This document shows, piece by piece, positions 45,461-53,030 of a DNA stretch of 64,000 bases. Source of the stretch: JAXGXJ01 sp963816155 (GTDB taxonomy: Bacteria; Actinomycetota; Thermoleophilia; RBG-16-64-13); assembly GCA_963816155.1 (NCBI GenBank), contig CAWFJE010000002.1, positions 248,001 through 312,000 on the forward strand, read 5' to 3'. A program made the position numbers and the translations under genes. The notes under the pieces are model-generated. The model ran no database searches. It worked only from the letters and a program-made list of their open reading frames with translations, and had not been told where the DNA came from. The first letter of the stretch is position 1; each line of letters opens with the position of its first letter.

Positions 45461-46009
45461 TCAACTCTCGCGGAACGGCATGCCCAGCAACTTCAGCAGC
45501 GCTCGTCCCTCGTCGTCCGTTTTGGCCGTGGTAGTGATGGCGATATCGAGACCCCGGATGCGATCGACCTTGTCGTAGTCGATCTCGGGAAAGATGATCT
45601 GCTCTTTTACGCCAAGGTTGTAGTTGCCACGGCCATCGAAGCTGGCCGGAGCGACGCCACGGAAGTCGCGGATGCGCGGCAGAGCGATGCTCATGAGACG
45701 GTCGAGCATCTCGTACATGAGATCACCCCGCAGAGTGACCCTGAGCCCCACCGGCATGCCCGCCCGGAGTTTGAAGTTGGCCACTGACTTGCGCGCCCGG
45801 CGGACCTGCGCCTTCTGACCGGTTATCTGGCCGAGCTGCGTGGCCGCCTCCTCCATGGCCTTGGCGTCGTTCGTGCCCTCACCGATGCCCATATTCAGCG
45901 TCACCTTGGTGACCTTGGGCACCTGCATGACATTGGCGTAGCCGAATTGCTCGCGCATGGCCGGCACGATGTCGGTACGATACTTGTCTTTCATTCTTGG
46001 GACTGCCAT
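45461..46009 (-). CDS. rplE: 50S ribosomal protein L5
   Basis: 5S rRNA-binding protein of 182 residues at the central protuberance. Seen: VTKVTLNMGIGEGTNDAKAM, GLRVTLRGDLMYEMLDRLMS, and LGVKEQIIFPEIDYDKVDRI. ATG 46009 is two bases from the rplX stop. Confidence 0.98.
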   Translation of the reverse strand: MAVPRMKDKYRTDIVPAMREQFGYANVMQVPKVTKVTLNMGIGEGTNDAKAMEEAATQLGQITGQKAQVRRARKSVANFKLRAGMPVGLRVTLRGDLMYEMLDRLMSIALPRIRDFRGVAPASFDGRGNYNLGVKEQIIFPEIDYDKVDRIRGLDIAITTTAKTDDEGRALLKLLGMPFRES

Positions 46010-46011
46010 CG

Positions 46012-46356
46012 CTAACCCTTATCCACCTGGACGTTGCACTTCTTGCAGTAGCGGACCTTGTCCTCGCCTTCCTTGCGCACACCCACCCGGGCAGGCTTGC
46101 CGCAGCCGGGGCACACCAACTGCACAGTACTGATGTGCATGCTGGCTTCGCGCTCAATGACTCCGCCCTGTGGCACCTTCTGCGACGGACGTACGTGCCG
46201 CTTGATGAAGTTGACCCTCTCCACCACCACGCGTTGTTCGGCGGCGAGTACGCGCAGAACCTTCCCGCGCTTCCCGCATTCCTTGCCTTGGATCACCTCA
46301 ACAGTGTCGCCCTTCTTGATCCGGAAATGGTTGCCGTGCGTTGCAGTCTTGGCCAT
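46012..46356 (-). CDS. rplX: 50S ribosomal protein L24 with C-terminal zinc finger
   Basis: Early-assembly 23S rRNA binder. The KOW motif is KGDTVEVIQGKECGKRGKVL; the C-terminal part adds a four-Cys ribbon, CPGCGKPARVGV ... YCKKCNVQ, found in a subset of bacterial L24 proteins. ATG 46356 (seven bases after GGAGG) overlaps the rplN stop; GTG 46359 is possible. Confidence 0.97.
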   Translation of the reverse strand: MAKTATHGNHFRIKKGDTVEVIQGKECGKRGKVLRVLAAEQRVVVERVNFIKRHVRPSQKVPQGGVIEREASMHISTVQLVCPGCGKPARVGVRKEGEDKVRYCKKCNVQVDKG

Positions 46357-46724
46357 CACAGCACCTCCGGAGCGAGCGAGACTATCTTGGCGAAGTTCTT
46401 CTCGCGCAGTTCCCGGCCCACGGGACCGAAAATGCGGGTGCCGCGCGGATTCATCTGCCTATCGATAATGACCGCGGCATTCTCGTCGAAGCCTATGTAC
46501 GTGCCGTCTTTGCGGCCATAGACCTTCTTCACCCTCACCACGACGGCCTGGACCACGTCGCCCTTTTTGACCGTGCCGCCGGGCGTGGCTTCTTTCACCG
46601 CCCCGACGATGATGTCACCGACCCCGGCGTAGCGCCTGCGTGATCCGCCCTTGATGCGGATGCACAGCAGTTCACGTGCGCCGGTGTTGTCGGCCACCCT
46701 GAGTCTTGTCTCCACTTGGATCAT
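46356..46724 (-). CDS. rplN: 50S ribosomal protein L14
   Basis: 122 residues: MIQVETRLRVADNTGARELL, GDIIVGAVKEATPGGTVKKG and the C-terminal NFAKIVSLAPEVL. L14 contacts 16S rRNA in an intersubunit bridge. Standard place between rpsQ and rplX. Confidence 0.98.
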   Translation of the reverse strand: MIQVETRLRVADNTGARELLCIRIKGGSRRRYAGVGDIIVGAVKEATPGGTVKKGDVVQAVVVRVKKVYGRKDGTYIGFDENAAVIIDRQMNPRGTRIFGPVGRELREKNFAKIVSLAPEVL

Positions 46725-46751
46725 CGTTTTCCACCCATTCCTATCGCGGGG

Positions 46752-47015
46752 CTACTCGGCCCGCTCGAGCACCTTGATGAGGCGCCAAGTCTTGTCCCGA
46801 GAAAGTGGGCGGCACTCGCGCACCAGCACGGTATCGCCCACGCGGGCTTCGTTCTGCTCATCGTGGGCCTTGAGTCGGCTCGAGCGGCGCATCACCTTCT
46901 TATACAGAGGGTGCGGCTTGACCGCGGTCACCTGCACCACGACCGTCTTGTCCATCTTGTCGGAGACGACTACACCCTGCCGCTCCCGCTGCTTGCTCTG
47001 CTGCTGGTCGGCCAT
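46752..47015 (-). CDS. rpsQ: 30S ribosomal protein S17
   Basis: OB-fold 16S rRNA binder, 87 residues: GVVVSDKMDKTVVVQVTAVK, HDEQNEARVGDTVLVRECRP. Its ATG shares one base with the rpmC stop (TGATG), so translation is coupled. Confidence 0.98.
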   Translation of the reverse strand: MADQQQSKQRERQGVVVSDKMDKTVVVQVTAVKPHPLYKKVMRRSSRLKAHDEQNEARVGDTVLVRECRPLSRDKTWRLIKVLERAE

Positions 47016-47215
47016 CAGAGTCCCCTCGCCCGTTCTCTCGCGTATTGCGTCGTCATGATCCTGGCGATGTCCTGGCGCACCTGCCGAAGCTTGCTGGTGT
47101 TCTCCAGCTGCCCGGCCGCGTGCTGAAACCGCAGGTTGAACAACTCCTCGCGCGACTGCTTGAGGCGCTGGGCCAATTCCTCATCGGCCAGCTCGACCAA
47201 GTCCTTAGCCTTCAA
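47015..47215 (-). CDS. rpmC: 50S ribosomal protein L29
   Basis: L29 at the tunnel exit. TTG 47215 yields KAKDLVELADEELAQRLKQS, the classic L29 N-terminus, and sits about eight bases from GGGAGG; ATG 47224 lies directly against that GGGAGG and is less likely. Product about 66 residues. The start overlaps the rplP end. Confidence 0.93.
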   Translation of the reverse strand: MKAKDLVELADEELAQRLKQSREELFNLRFQHAAGQLENTSKLRQVRQDIARIMTTQYARERARGL

Positions 47216-47630
47216 TGCCCCCATCCTCCCTGGTCGCGAATCTACATTTGACAGGAAGTTTGTGCGCCGCCAGACGGATGGCTTCCTTGGCCAATTCCTC
47301 GGAAACACCCGCCAGTTCGAACATCACACGGCCCGGTTTCACCACGGCCACCCACTGATCCGGCGAACCCTTGCCCGAGCCCATGCGGGTCTCAGCAGGC
47401 TTCTTCGTGATGGGCTTCTGCGGGAAGATGTTGATCCACACCTTCCCTCCACGCTTGATCTTGCGGGTCATCGCGATACGCGCCGCTTCGATCTGCCGGC
47501 TGGTGATCCACCCCGGCTCCAGTGCCTGCAGGCCGTACTCGCCGAATTGGACCGTGGTCTGGCCCTTCGACGTCCCGGCCATGCGACCCCGGTGCTCTTT
47601 CCGGTGCTTAACCCGTTTTGGTAGTAGCAT
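47205..47630 (-). CDS. rplP: 50S ribosomal protein L16
   Basis: L16 organises the A-site tRNA region of the 50S. 141 residues: MLLPKRVKHRKEHRGRMAGT, GYGLQALEPGWITSRQIEAA-like core (here EYGLQALEPGWITSRQIEAA) and MGSGKGSPDQWVAVVKPGRV. An 86-bp gap, larger than its neighbours', separates it from rpsC; I see no gene in it. Confidence 0.98.
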   Translation of the reverse strand: MLLPKRVKHRKEHRGRMAGTSKGQTTVQFGEYGLQALEPGWITSRQIEAARIAMTRKIKRGGKVWINIFPQKPITKKPAETRMGSGKGSPDQWVAVVKPGRVMFELAGVSEELAKEAIRLAAHKLPVKCRFATREDGGIEG

Positions 47631-47716
47631 CTCTCATCCTTCGTTTCTCCGGCTCTCAATCCACGGCCCCGGGCGTTTCACTGAACCCCCGGTGCGCGGC
47701 CTTCAGCCAGTGACCA

Positions 47717-48391
47717 TCAGCCTAGGCGGTTCTCCGCCTGCCCACGGGAGCTCTGATCGAACCCCTCAGGCATGATCTCGCCCTTGTTTATCCACACCTT
47801 CACACCGATCTTGCCAAAGGTCGTGTTGGCTTCCCAGAAGCCGTAGTCGATGTCGGCCCGCAGGGTATGCAGAGGCACCCGGCCTTCGCTATACCCTTCG
47901 GTACGAGCCATCTCGGCCCCACCCAGACGACCACCAGACCTCACCTTGATGCCCATGGCGCCGGAGCGCATGGCAGACGTGATGGCCCGCTTCATAGCCC
48001 GCCGGAAGCTTACCCGATTGGCAAGTTGCTCGGCGATGGACTGCGCGACCAAGGTGGCGTCGAGCTCGGGCCTCTTGATCTCGACGATGTTGACATGCAC
48101 CGCCTTGCCGGTCACGTCGTGGAGTTCGCGCCGCAGGGCGTCGACCTCCGAGCCCGACTTGCCGATAACGATGCCCGGCCGGGCCGTATGGATGTCTATG
48201 ACCACCTTGTTGGTGTCCTTGCGGATCACGATGGTGGAGAGTCCGGCGTGCCCCATCTTCTTCTGGATGTGCCTGCGGATCGCCAGATCCTCATGAAGGT
48301 AGCTGGCAAAATGCTTCTCGGTATACCAGTGAGCCTTCCAGTCATGGATGATGCCGAGCCGCAGACCTCCGGGATGAACTTTCTGACCCAC
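47717..48391 (-). CDS. rpsC: 30S ribosomal protein S3
   Basis: mRNA-entry protein of the 30S head, 224 residues. MGQKVHPGGLRLGIIHDWKA begins it; the KH domain holds TARPGIVIGKSGSEVDALRR; C-terminal domain SGRLGGAEMARTEGYSEGRV. Four bases from rplV. Confidence 0.98.
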   Translation of the reverse strand: MGQKVHPGGLRLGIIHDWKAHWYTEKHFASYLHEDLAIRRHIQKKMGHAGLSTIVIRKDTNKVVIDIHTARPGIVIGKSGSEVDALRRELHDVTGKAVHVNIVEIKRPELDATLVAQSIAEQLANRVSFRRAMKRAITSAMRSGAMGIKVRSGGRLGGAEMARTEGYSEGRVPLHTLRADIDYGFWEANTTFGKIGVKVWINKGEIMPEGFDQSSRGQAENRLG

Positions 48392-48394
48392 CTG

Positions 48395-48733
48395 CTACGA
48401 CTCCTTCTTCTCGTCGACACTGACGGTGATGTGGCTCGTACGCTTGCGAATCGCGCTGGCCCGCCCCATGGCCCGCGGCCGAAACCGCTTGATGGTGGGC
48501 CCTTCGTTGACGTACGCCTGCACGACGTACAGATCGTCGGCGTCGAGATCATGGTTGTTTTCGGCGTTGGCCACAGCGGAGTCGAGGACCTTGCCCAACG
48601 ACTTGGCGGCGGCCCGGGGGCTCAGCATCAGGATAGCTTTTGCCTCGCTCACCCGCTTGCCACGGATGAGATTCGCCACATCTCCAGCTTTGCGGGGAGA
48701 TACCCGCACGTACTTGGCAGTAGCGTTGACCAT
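48395..48733 (-). CDS. rplV: 50S ribosomal protein L22
   Basis: L22 lines the exit tunnel; 112 residues with VRVSPRKAGDVANLIRGKRV and the loop segment PTIKRFRPRAMGRASAIRKR. Standard S10 operon position between rpsS and rpsC. Confidence 0.98.
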   Translation of the reverse strand: MVNATAKYVRVSPRKAGDVANLIRGKRVSEAKAILMLSPRAAAKSLGKVLDSAVANAENNHDLDADDLYVVQAYVNEGPTIKRFRPRAMGRASAIRKRTSHITVSVDEKKES

Positions 48734-48736
48734 GCC

Positions 48737-49021
48737 TTACTTCCTCCTCATGCGGCGTTCTTTGTTGCCGCCGTGACCGCGGAAGGTGCGGGTCAGCGCG
48801 AATTCGCCCAGGCGGTGGCCGACCATGCTCTCGGTGATATAGACGGGCACGTGCTTGCGGCCGTCATGCACCGCGATGGTGTGCCCGATCATCTCCGGAT
48901 AGATAGTCGATGCCCGGGACCAGGTCTTGAGCATGCGCTTCTCGCCGGTCTCGTTCATAGTCTCGACCCGCTGAATCAGCCGCTCTTCGACGAAGGGAGC
49001 TTTTTTGCTTGAACGCGCCAC
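48737..49021 (-). CDS. rpsS: 30S ribosomal protein S19
   Basis: Head protein of 94 residues; RASTIYPEMIGHTIAVHDGR then KHVPVYITESMVGHRLGEFA. Nine bases from rplB. Confidence 0.98.
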   Translation of the reverse strand: MARSSKKAPFVEERLIQRVETMNETGEKRMLKTWSRASTIYPEMIGHTIAVHDGRKHVPVYITESMVGHRLGEFALTRTFRGHGGNKERRMRRK

Positions 49022-49030
49022 GATGCTCTA

Positions 49031-49864
49031 TTACCTCCCTTTTCCCCGTCGTCTGACGATGTATTTGTTAGAAGGATTCTTGGCCTTTCTGGTCTTGTGA
49101 CCCAGTGTGGGGACCCCCCACGGCGTAACTGGATGACGCCCAGGCGGCGTAGAACCCTCGCCCCCGCCGTGCGGGTGATCGACCGGGTTCATAGTCGTGC
49201 CACGCACGGTGGGCCGTATGCCCATCCAGCGTTTGCGCCCCGCCTTGCCGGTGGTGAGGTTCTCGTGTTCCGCGTTGCCTATCTCGCCCACGGTGGCCCG
49301 GCATTCCAGATGGATCATGCGCATCTCGCCCGAGGGCAGACGGAGGATGGCGTAGTCGCCCTCCTTGGCCATGACCTGGGACGAGGTACCGGCGGAGCGG
49401 GCGATCTGACCGCCCTTGCCCTTATGCAACTCGATGTTGTGCACGGTGGTACCGACAGGGATGTTGCGCAGCGGAAGCGCACAACCCACACGAATATCCG
49501 AACGCGGACCGGCTTCGATCATGTCGCCCACGCCCAGCTTGTTGGGCGCCAGGATATAGCGCTTCTCGCCGTCGCGATACACGATGAGAGCGATGCGACA
49601 GCTGCGGTTGGGGTCGTACTCGATCGAGGCCACCCGGCCGGGGACCCCGTCCTTGTCGCGCTTGAAGTCGATGATCCTGTATAGACGCTTGTGACCGCCG
49701 CCCTGATGTCGAGTGCAGATACGGCCGTTGTTGTTCCGACCACCCTTGCGCGGCGCCGGTACAGTAAGGGCCTTTTCGGGCTCGCTCTTGGTGATCTCAT
49801 CGAAGGCAGGAGTAGTCGCGAACCTGCGTCCGGGAGATGTCGGCTTGTAGCTCTTTATCGCCAT
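49031..49864 (-). CDS. rplB: 50S ribosomal protein L2
   Basis: Core 23S rRNA protein near the peptidyl-transferase centre, 277 residues. NNNGRICTRHQGGGHKRLYR and GTTMNPVDHPHGGGEGSTPP (with the conserved His) are present. Ends IVRRRGKGR. Confidence 0.98.
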   Translation of the reverse strand: MAIKSYKPTSPGRRFATTPAFDEITKSEPEKALTVPAPRKGGRNNNGRICTRHQGGGHKRLYRIIDFKRDKDGVPGRVASIEYDPNRSCRIALIVYRDGEKRYILAPNKLGVGDMIEAGPRSDIRVGCALPLRNIPVGTTVHNIELHKGKGGQIARSAGTSSQVMAKEGDYAILRLPSGEMRMIHLECRATVGEIGNAEHENLTTGKAGRKRWMGIRPTVRGTTMNPVDHPHGGGEGSTPPGRHPVTPWGVPTLGHKTRKAKNPSNKYIVRRRGKGR

Positions 49865-49883
49865 GTGTCAGTTACCTCATTCA

Positions 49884-50168
49884 TTACGTGGCGCCGAAGA
49901 ACTCGATCCGATTGCCCGGAGCAAGCTCGACCACGGCCTTCTTCCAGCGCTTGGTGGTGCCCGCGTGGGCGCCGCGACGCTTGGGTTTCGGCTTCATGTT
50001 GAGAGTTTGTACGCCGATGACCTTCACCTTGAAGATCTCTTCCACGGCCGCCCGAATATGGGGCTTGGTGGCCCGGTAGTTCACTTCGAACGAGTACCGG
50101 TTGGTATCGATGGCCTGATAGCTCTTCTCAGAGATGATCGGCCGGATGATGATCTGACGAGCATCCAT
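49884..50168 (-). CDS. rplW: 50S ribosomal protein L23
   Basis: Tunnel-exit protein, docking site for trigger factor and SRP. 94 residues: IIIRPIISEKSYQAIDTNRY, KPHIRAAVEEIFKVKVIGV. One base overlaps the rplD stop region. Confidence 0.98.
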   Translation of the reverse strand: MDARQIIIRPIISEKSYQAIDTNRYSFEVNYRATKPHIRAAVEEIFKVKVIGVQTLNMKPKPKRRGAHAGTTKRWKKAVVELAPGNRIEFFGAT

Positions 50169-50821
50169 CAGACTTCACCGCCTTCGTCTGCGCGACCCGA
50201 ACTCAGGCCGCCCTCCAGGAAGGATACGGCTGCCTCGGTGAAGACCAGGCTCTTCGCCCACACATAGTCCTGCACCTCGGCCTCGCCCACCGTCATGACG
50301 CGCGCGCCGGCCAGGTTGCGGAAGCTCTTGAGAGCAGCTATCTCGTCCGAGCCCACCAGTACGAGCACGGGACGATCGATCGCGGCCTTCTCGAGCACGG
50401 TCGCGGCCAGCTTGGTCGAAGGCTCGGAGAACGTGGAACCCGAGATGACACGCACCGTCCCGCCGGACACCAGGTCTCCCAGGGCCATGCGGTATGCCTG
50501 TGCCCTGACCTTCTTGTTGATCTTGAGAGCGTAGCTACGCGGGATGGGCGGGAAGGCCACGCCGCCGCCGGTGAAGTGCGCCACCTTGCCCGAGCCCACG
50601 CGAGCCCGGCCGGTGCCCTTCTGTCGCCACTGCTTCGCGCCGCTGCCGGCGACCTCGCTCCTGCTCTTCGCGGATGCGGTCCCCTGCCGGTGCCCAGCCA
50701 GTTCGGCGGTCACCACCTGGTGCAGCAGACCGATGTTGATACGGTCCTGCACCAGACTCTCAGCCAGTTCATGCTGACCGACGACCGCGCCGTTCACGTC
50801 GATTTTCTCAATTGATGGCAT
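50168..50821 (-). CDS. rplD: 50S ribosomal protein L4
   Basis: L4 (217 residues) extends a loop into the exit tunnel. Seen: GTASAKSRSEVAGSGAKQWR-type loop followed by QKGTGRARVGSGKVAHFTGG. Ends in an acidic tail (SGRADEGGEV). Confidence 0.98.
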   Translation of the reverse strand: MPSIEKIDVNGAVVGQHELAESLVQDRINIGLLHQVVTAELAGHRQGTASAKSRSEVAGSGAKQWRQKGTGRARVGSGKVAHFTGGGVAFPPIPRSYALKINKKVRAQAYRMALGDLVSGGTVRVISGSTFSEPSTKLAATVLEKAAIDRPVLVLVGSDEIAALKSFRNLAGARVMTVGEAEVQDYVWAKSLVFTEAAVSFLEGGLSSGRADEGGEV

Positions 50822-50825
50822 AGGC

Positions 50826-51437
50826 CTAACCTCTGATCACGACCAGGGAGCCTTTGCTCCCCGGAATCGCGCCTTTGACCAGCACCAGGTTCTTATCGGG
50901 GTCGGTCGCGACCACGGTGAGACCCGATTGCGTGACACGTACATTGCCCATCTGGCCCGGTAACTTGGTCCCGGGATAGACCCGGGCGGGGTCGGCGGAG
51001 GCGCCGATGGAGCCCGGGGCACGATGGAAGTGGGAGCCGTGGTAGCCGGGGCCGCCGCTGAAGCCGTGGCGCTTGATGACACCCTGGAACCCCTTGCCCT
51101 TGCTCACACCCGTGACCTTGACCTTGTCGCCGATGACCAAGGCCTCGACGGTGACGGCGTCACCGACGGCCAGTTCGCTCTCGCCCCGCACCTCCACAAG
51201 GTGGCGCTTGGGTGAGACTCCGGCCTTCTTGAGGTGGCCGAGCAGAGGCCTGTTGAGCCGCTTCGCCTTGACGTCGCCGAATGCTATCTGTGTGGCGGCG
51301 TAGCCGTCGGTCTCCACCGTCTTCTTCTGCGTGACCACACAGGGCCCCGCCTGGATGACAGTGCAGCGAACGACCGTGCCGTCCTCCCTGAAGAACTGGG
51401 TCATACCCAGCTTTGTACCTAACAGCGTCTTCATCAC
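50826..51437 (-). CDS. rplC: 50S ribosomal protein L3
   Basis: Early-assembly 23S protein of 203 residues: LLGTKLGMTQFFREDGTVVR, GFQGVIKRHGFSGGPGYHGS, GKKLPGQMG-like segment PGTKLPGQMGNVRVT. The ATG overlaps the rpsJ stop (ATGA). Confidence 0.98.
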   Translation of the reverse strand: MMKTLLGTKLGMTQFFREDGTVVRCTVIQAGPCVVTQKKTVETDGYAATQIAFGDVKAKRLNRPLLGHLKKAGVSPKRHLVEVRGESELAVGDAVTVEALVIGDKVKVTGVSKGKGFQGVIKRHGFSGGPGYHGSHFHRAPGSIGASADPARVYPGTKLPGQMGNVRVTQSGLTVVATDPDKNLVLVKGAIPGSKGSLVVIRG

Positions 51438-51742
51438 AATTTGATCTCGATGTCCACGCCCGCGGGCAGATCCATGCGCATCAGCGAGTCCACCGTCTTG
51501 GGGGTGGGCTGATGGATATCGATCAGACGCTTGTGCGTCCTGATCTCGAAATGCTCACGCGAGTCCTTGTCTTTGAACGGGCTGCGGATGACGCAGTACA
51601 CGTTCTTCTCTGTCGGCAGAGGGACCGGGCCGGAAATGGTGGCGCCGGTGCGCTCAGCCGTCTCCACGATGCTCCGAGCACTCTTGTCGATCAGCTCGTG
51701 GTCGTAGGCTTTGAGCCTTATGCGTATTTTCTGTTGCGCCAC
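51434..51742 (-). CDS. rpsJ: 30S ribosomal protein S10
   Basis: 102 residues: QQKIRIRLKAYDHELIDKSA and HFEIRTHKRLIDIHQPTPKT. S10 also joins antitermination complexes with NusB. GTG 51742, ten bases after the tuf stop, so the str and S10 operons are merged. Confidence 0.98.
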   Translation of the reverse strand: MAQQKIRIRLKAYDHELIDKSARSIVETAERTGATISGPVPLPTEKNVYCVIRSPFKDKDSREHFEIRTHKRLIDIHQPTPKTVDSLMRMDLPAGVDIEIKL

Positions 51743-51752
51743 CGGGTGACTC

Positions 51753-52958
51753 CTACTTGATGATCTTGGTCACAGCACCAGCGCCCACGGTGCGGCCGCC
51801 TTCGCGGATAGCGAAGCGGAGGCCTTCATCCATGGCGATGGGAGTGATCAGCTTGGCGTGGATGGTCGTATGGTCGCCCGGCATGATCATCTCCACACCG
51901 TCTTCCAGGGTCACATCGCCTGTCACGTCGGTCGTCCGGAAGTAGAACTGCGGACGATAGCCGTTGAAGAACGGGGTATGACGACCGCCCTCTTCCCGGG
52001 ACAGAACATAGATCTGCGCTTCAAACTCGGTGTGAGGGGTGATGCTGCCGGGATGCGCCAGCACCATACCGCGCTCAACATCCTCGCGCTTGATACCGCG
52101 AAGGAGGACGCCGATGTTGTCGCCGGCGCGCCCTTCATCGAGCAGCTTGCGGAACATCTCCACTCCGGTGGCGACGGTCTTTGTGCTCTCCGGATGCAGA
52201 CCCACCATCTCCACGGCCTCGCCGACCTTGACGATCCCGCGTTCCACACGACCGGTCACGACGGTGCCGCGGCCCTGGATGCTGAACACGTCTTCGATGG
52301 GCATGAGGAAGGGCTTGTCGATAGCGCGCTCGGGCTCAGGGATATAGTTGTCGAGAGCGTCGGCCAACTCGAAGATGGACTTGCAGCTGGGGCAGTCGCG
52401 ATCTCCGCAACCGTGCTCAAGGGCCTGCAAAGCCGAACCGGTGATGACTGGGATGTCGTCGCCGGGGAACTCGTACTCGGTGAGCAGTTCGCGGACTTCC
52501 ATCTCCACCAGTTCGAGAAGCTCAGGATCGTCGACCATGTCAGCTTTGTTCATGTAGACGATGATGTAGGGCACACCCACCTGACGGGCAAGCAGGATGT
52601 GCTCACGGGTCTGAGGCATGGGACCGTCGGCAGCCGACACGACCAGGACCGCACCGTCCATCTGGGCGGCACCGGTGATCATGTTCTTGATGTAGTCCGC
52701 GTGGCCCGGGCAATCGACGTGGGCGTAGTGACGTTTCTCGGTCTCGTACTCAACGTGAGCCGTGGCGATGGTGATGCCGCGCTCGCGCTCTTCCGGAGCG
52801 TTGTCGATGGAATCGAAGCTACGGAACTCGATGTCGGGGTTCAGATTAGCCAAACACTTGGTGATAGCCGCGGTGAGAGTGGTCTTGCCATGGTCGACGT
52901 GGCCGATAGTGCCTACGTTGACGTGAGGCTTGTTCCGCTCGTACTTCTTCTTCGCCAC
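51753..52958 (-). CDS. tuf: Elongation factor Tu
   Basis: Delivers aminoacyl-tRNA to the ribosome. The G motifs are GHVDHGKT, DCPGHADY and NKADMVDD; three domains give 401 residues. Domain 1 contains an insert with three cysteines, EHGCGDRDCPSCKSIFELAD, not present in the E. coli protein; similar Cys-rich inserts exist in some other lineages, to my knowledge Chloroflexi. Between fusA and rpsJ. Confidence 0.98.
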   Translation of the reverse strand: MAKKKYERNKPHVNVGTIGHVDHGKTTLTAAITKCLANLNPDIEFRSFDSIDNAPEERERGITIATAHVEYETEKRHYAHVDCPGHADYIKNMITGAAQMDGAVLVVSAADGPMPQTREHILLARQVGVPYIIVYMNKADMVDDPELLELVEMEVRELLTEYEFPGDDIPVITGSALQALEHGCGDRDCPSCKSIFELADALDNYIPEPERAIDKPFLMPIEDVFSIQGRGTVVTGRVERGIVKVGEAVEMVGLHPESTKTVATGVEMFRKLLDEGRAGDNIGVLLRGIKREDVERGMVLAHPGSITPHTEFEAQIYVLSREEGGRHTPFFNGYRPQFYFRTTDVTGDVTLEDGVEMIMPGDHTTIHAKLITPIAMDEGLRFAIREGGRTVGAGAVTKIIK

Positions 52959-53030
52959 TTCATTCCTCCCTTTCTGCCCTGATTCGCTCAGGCGGTCGCC
53001 GCAGCCAGGCGACCGGTCTTCCCTTTTTGG

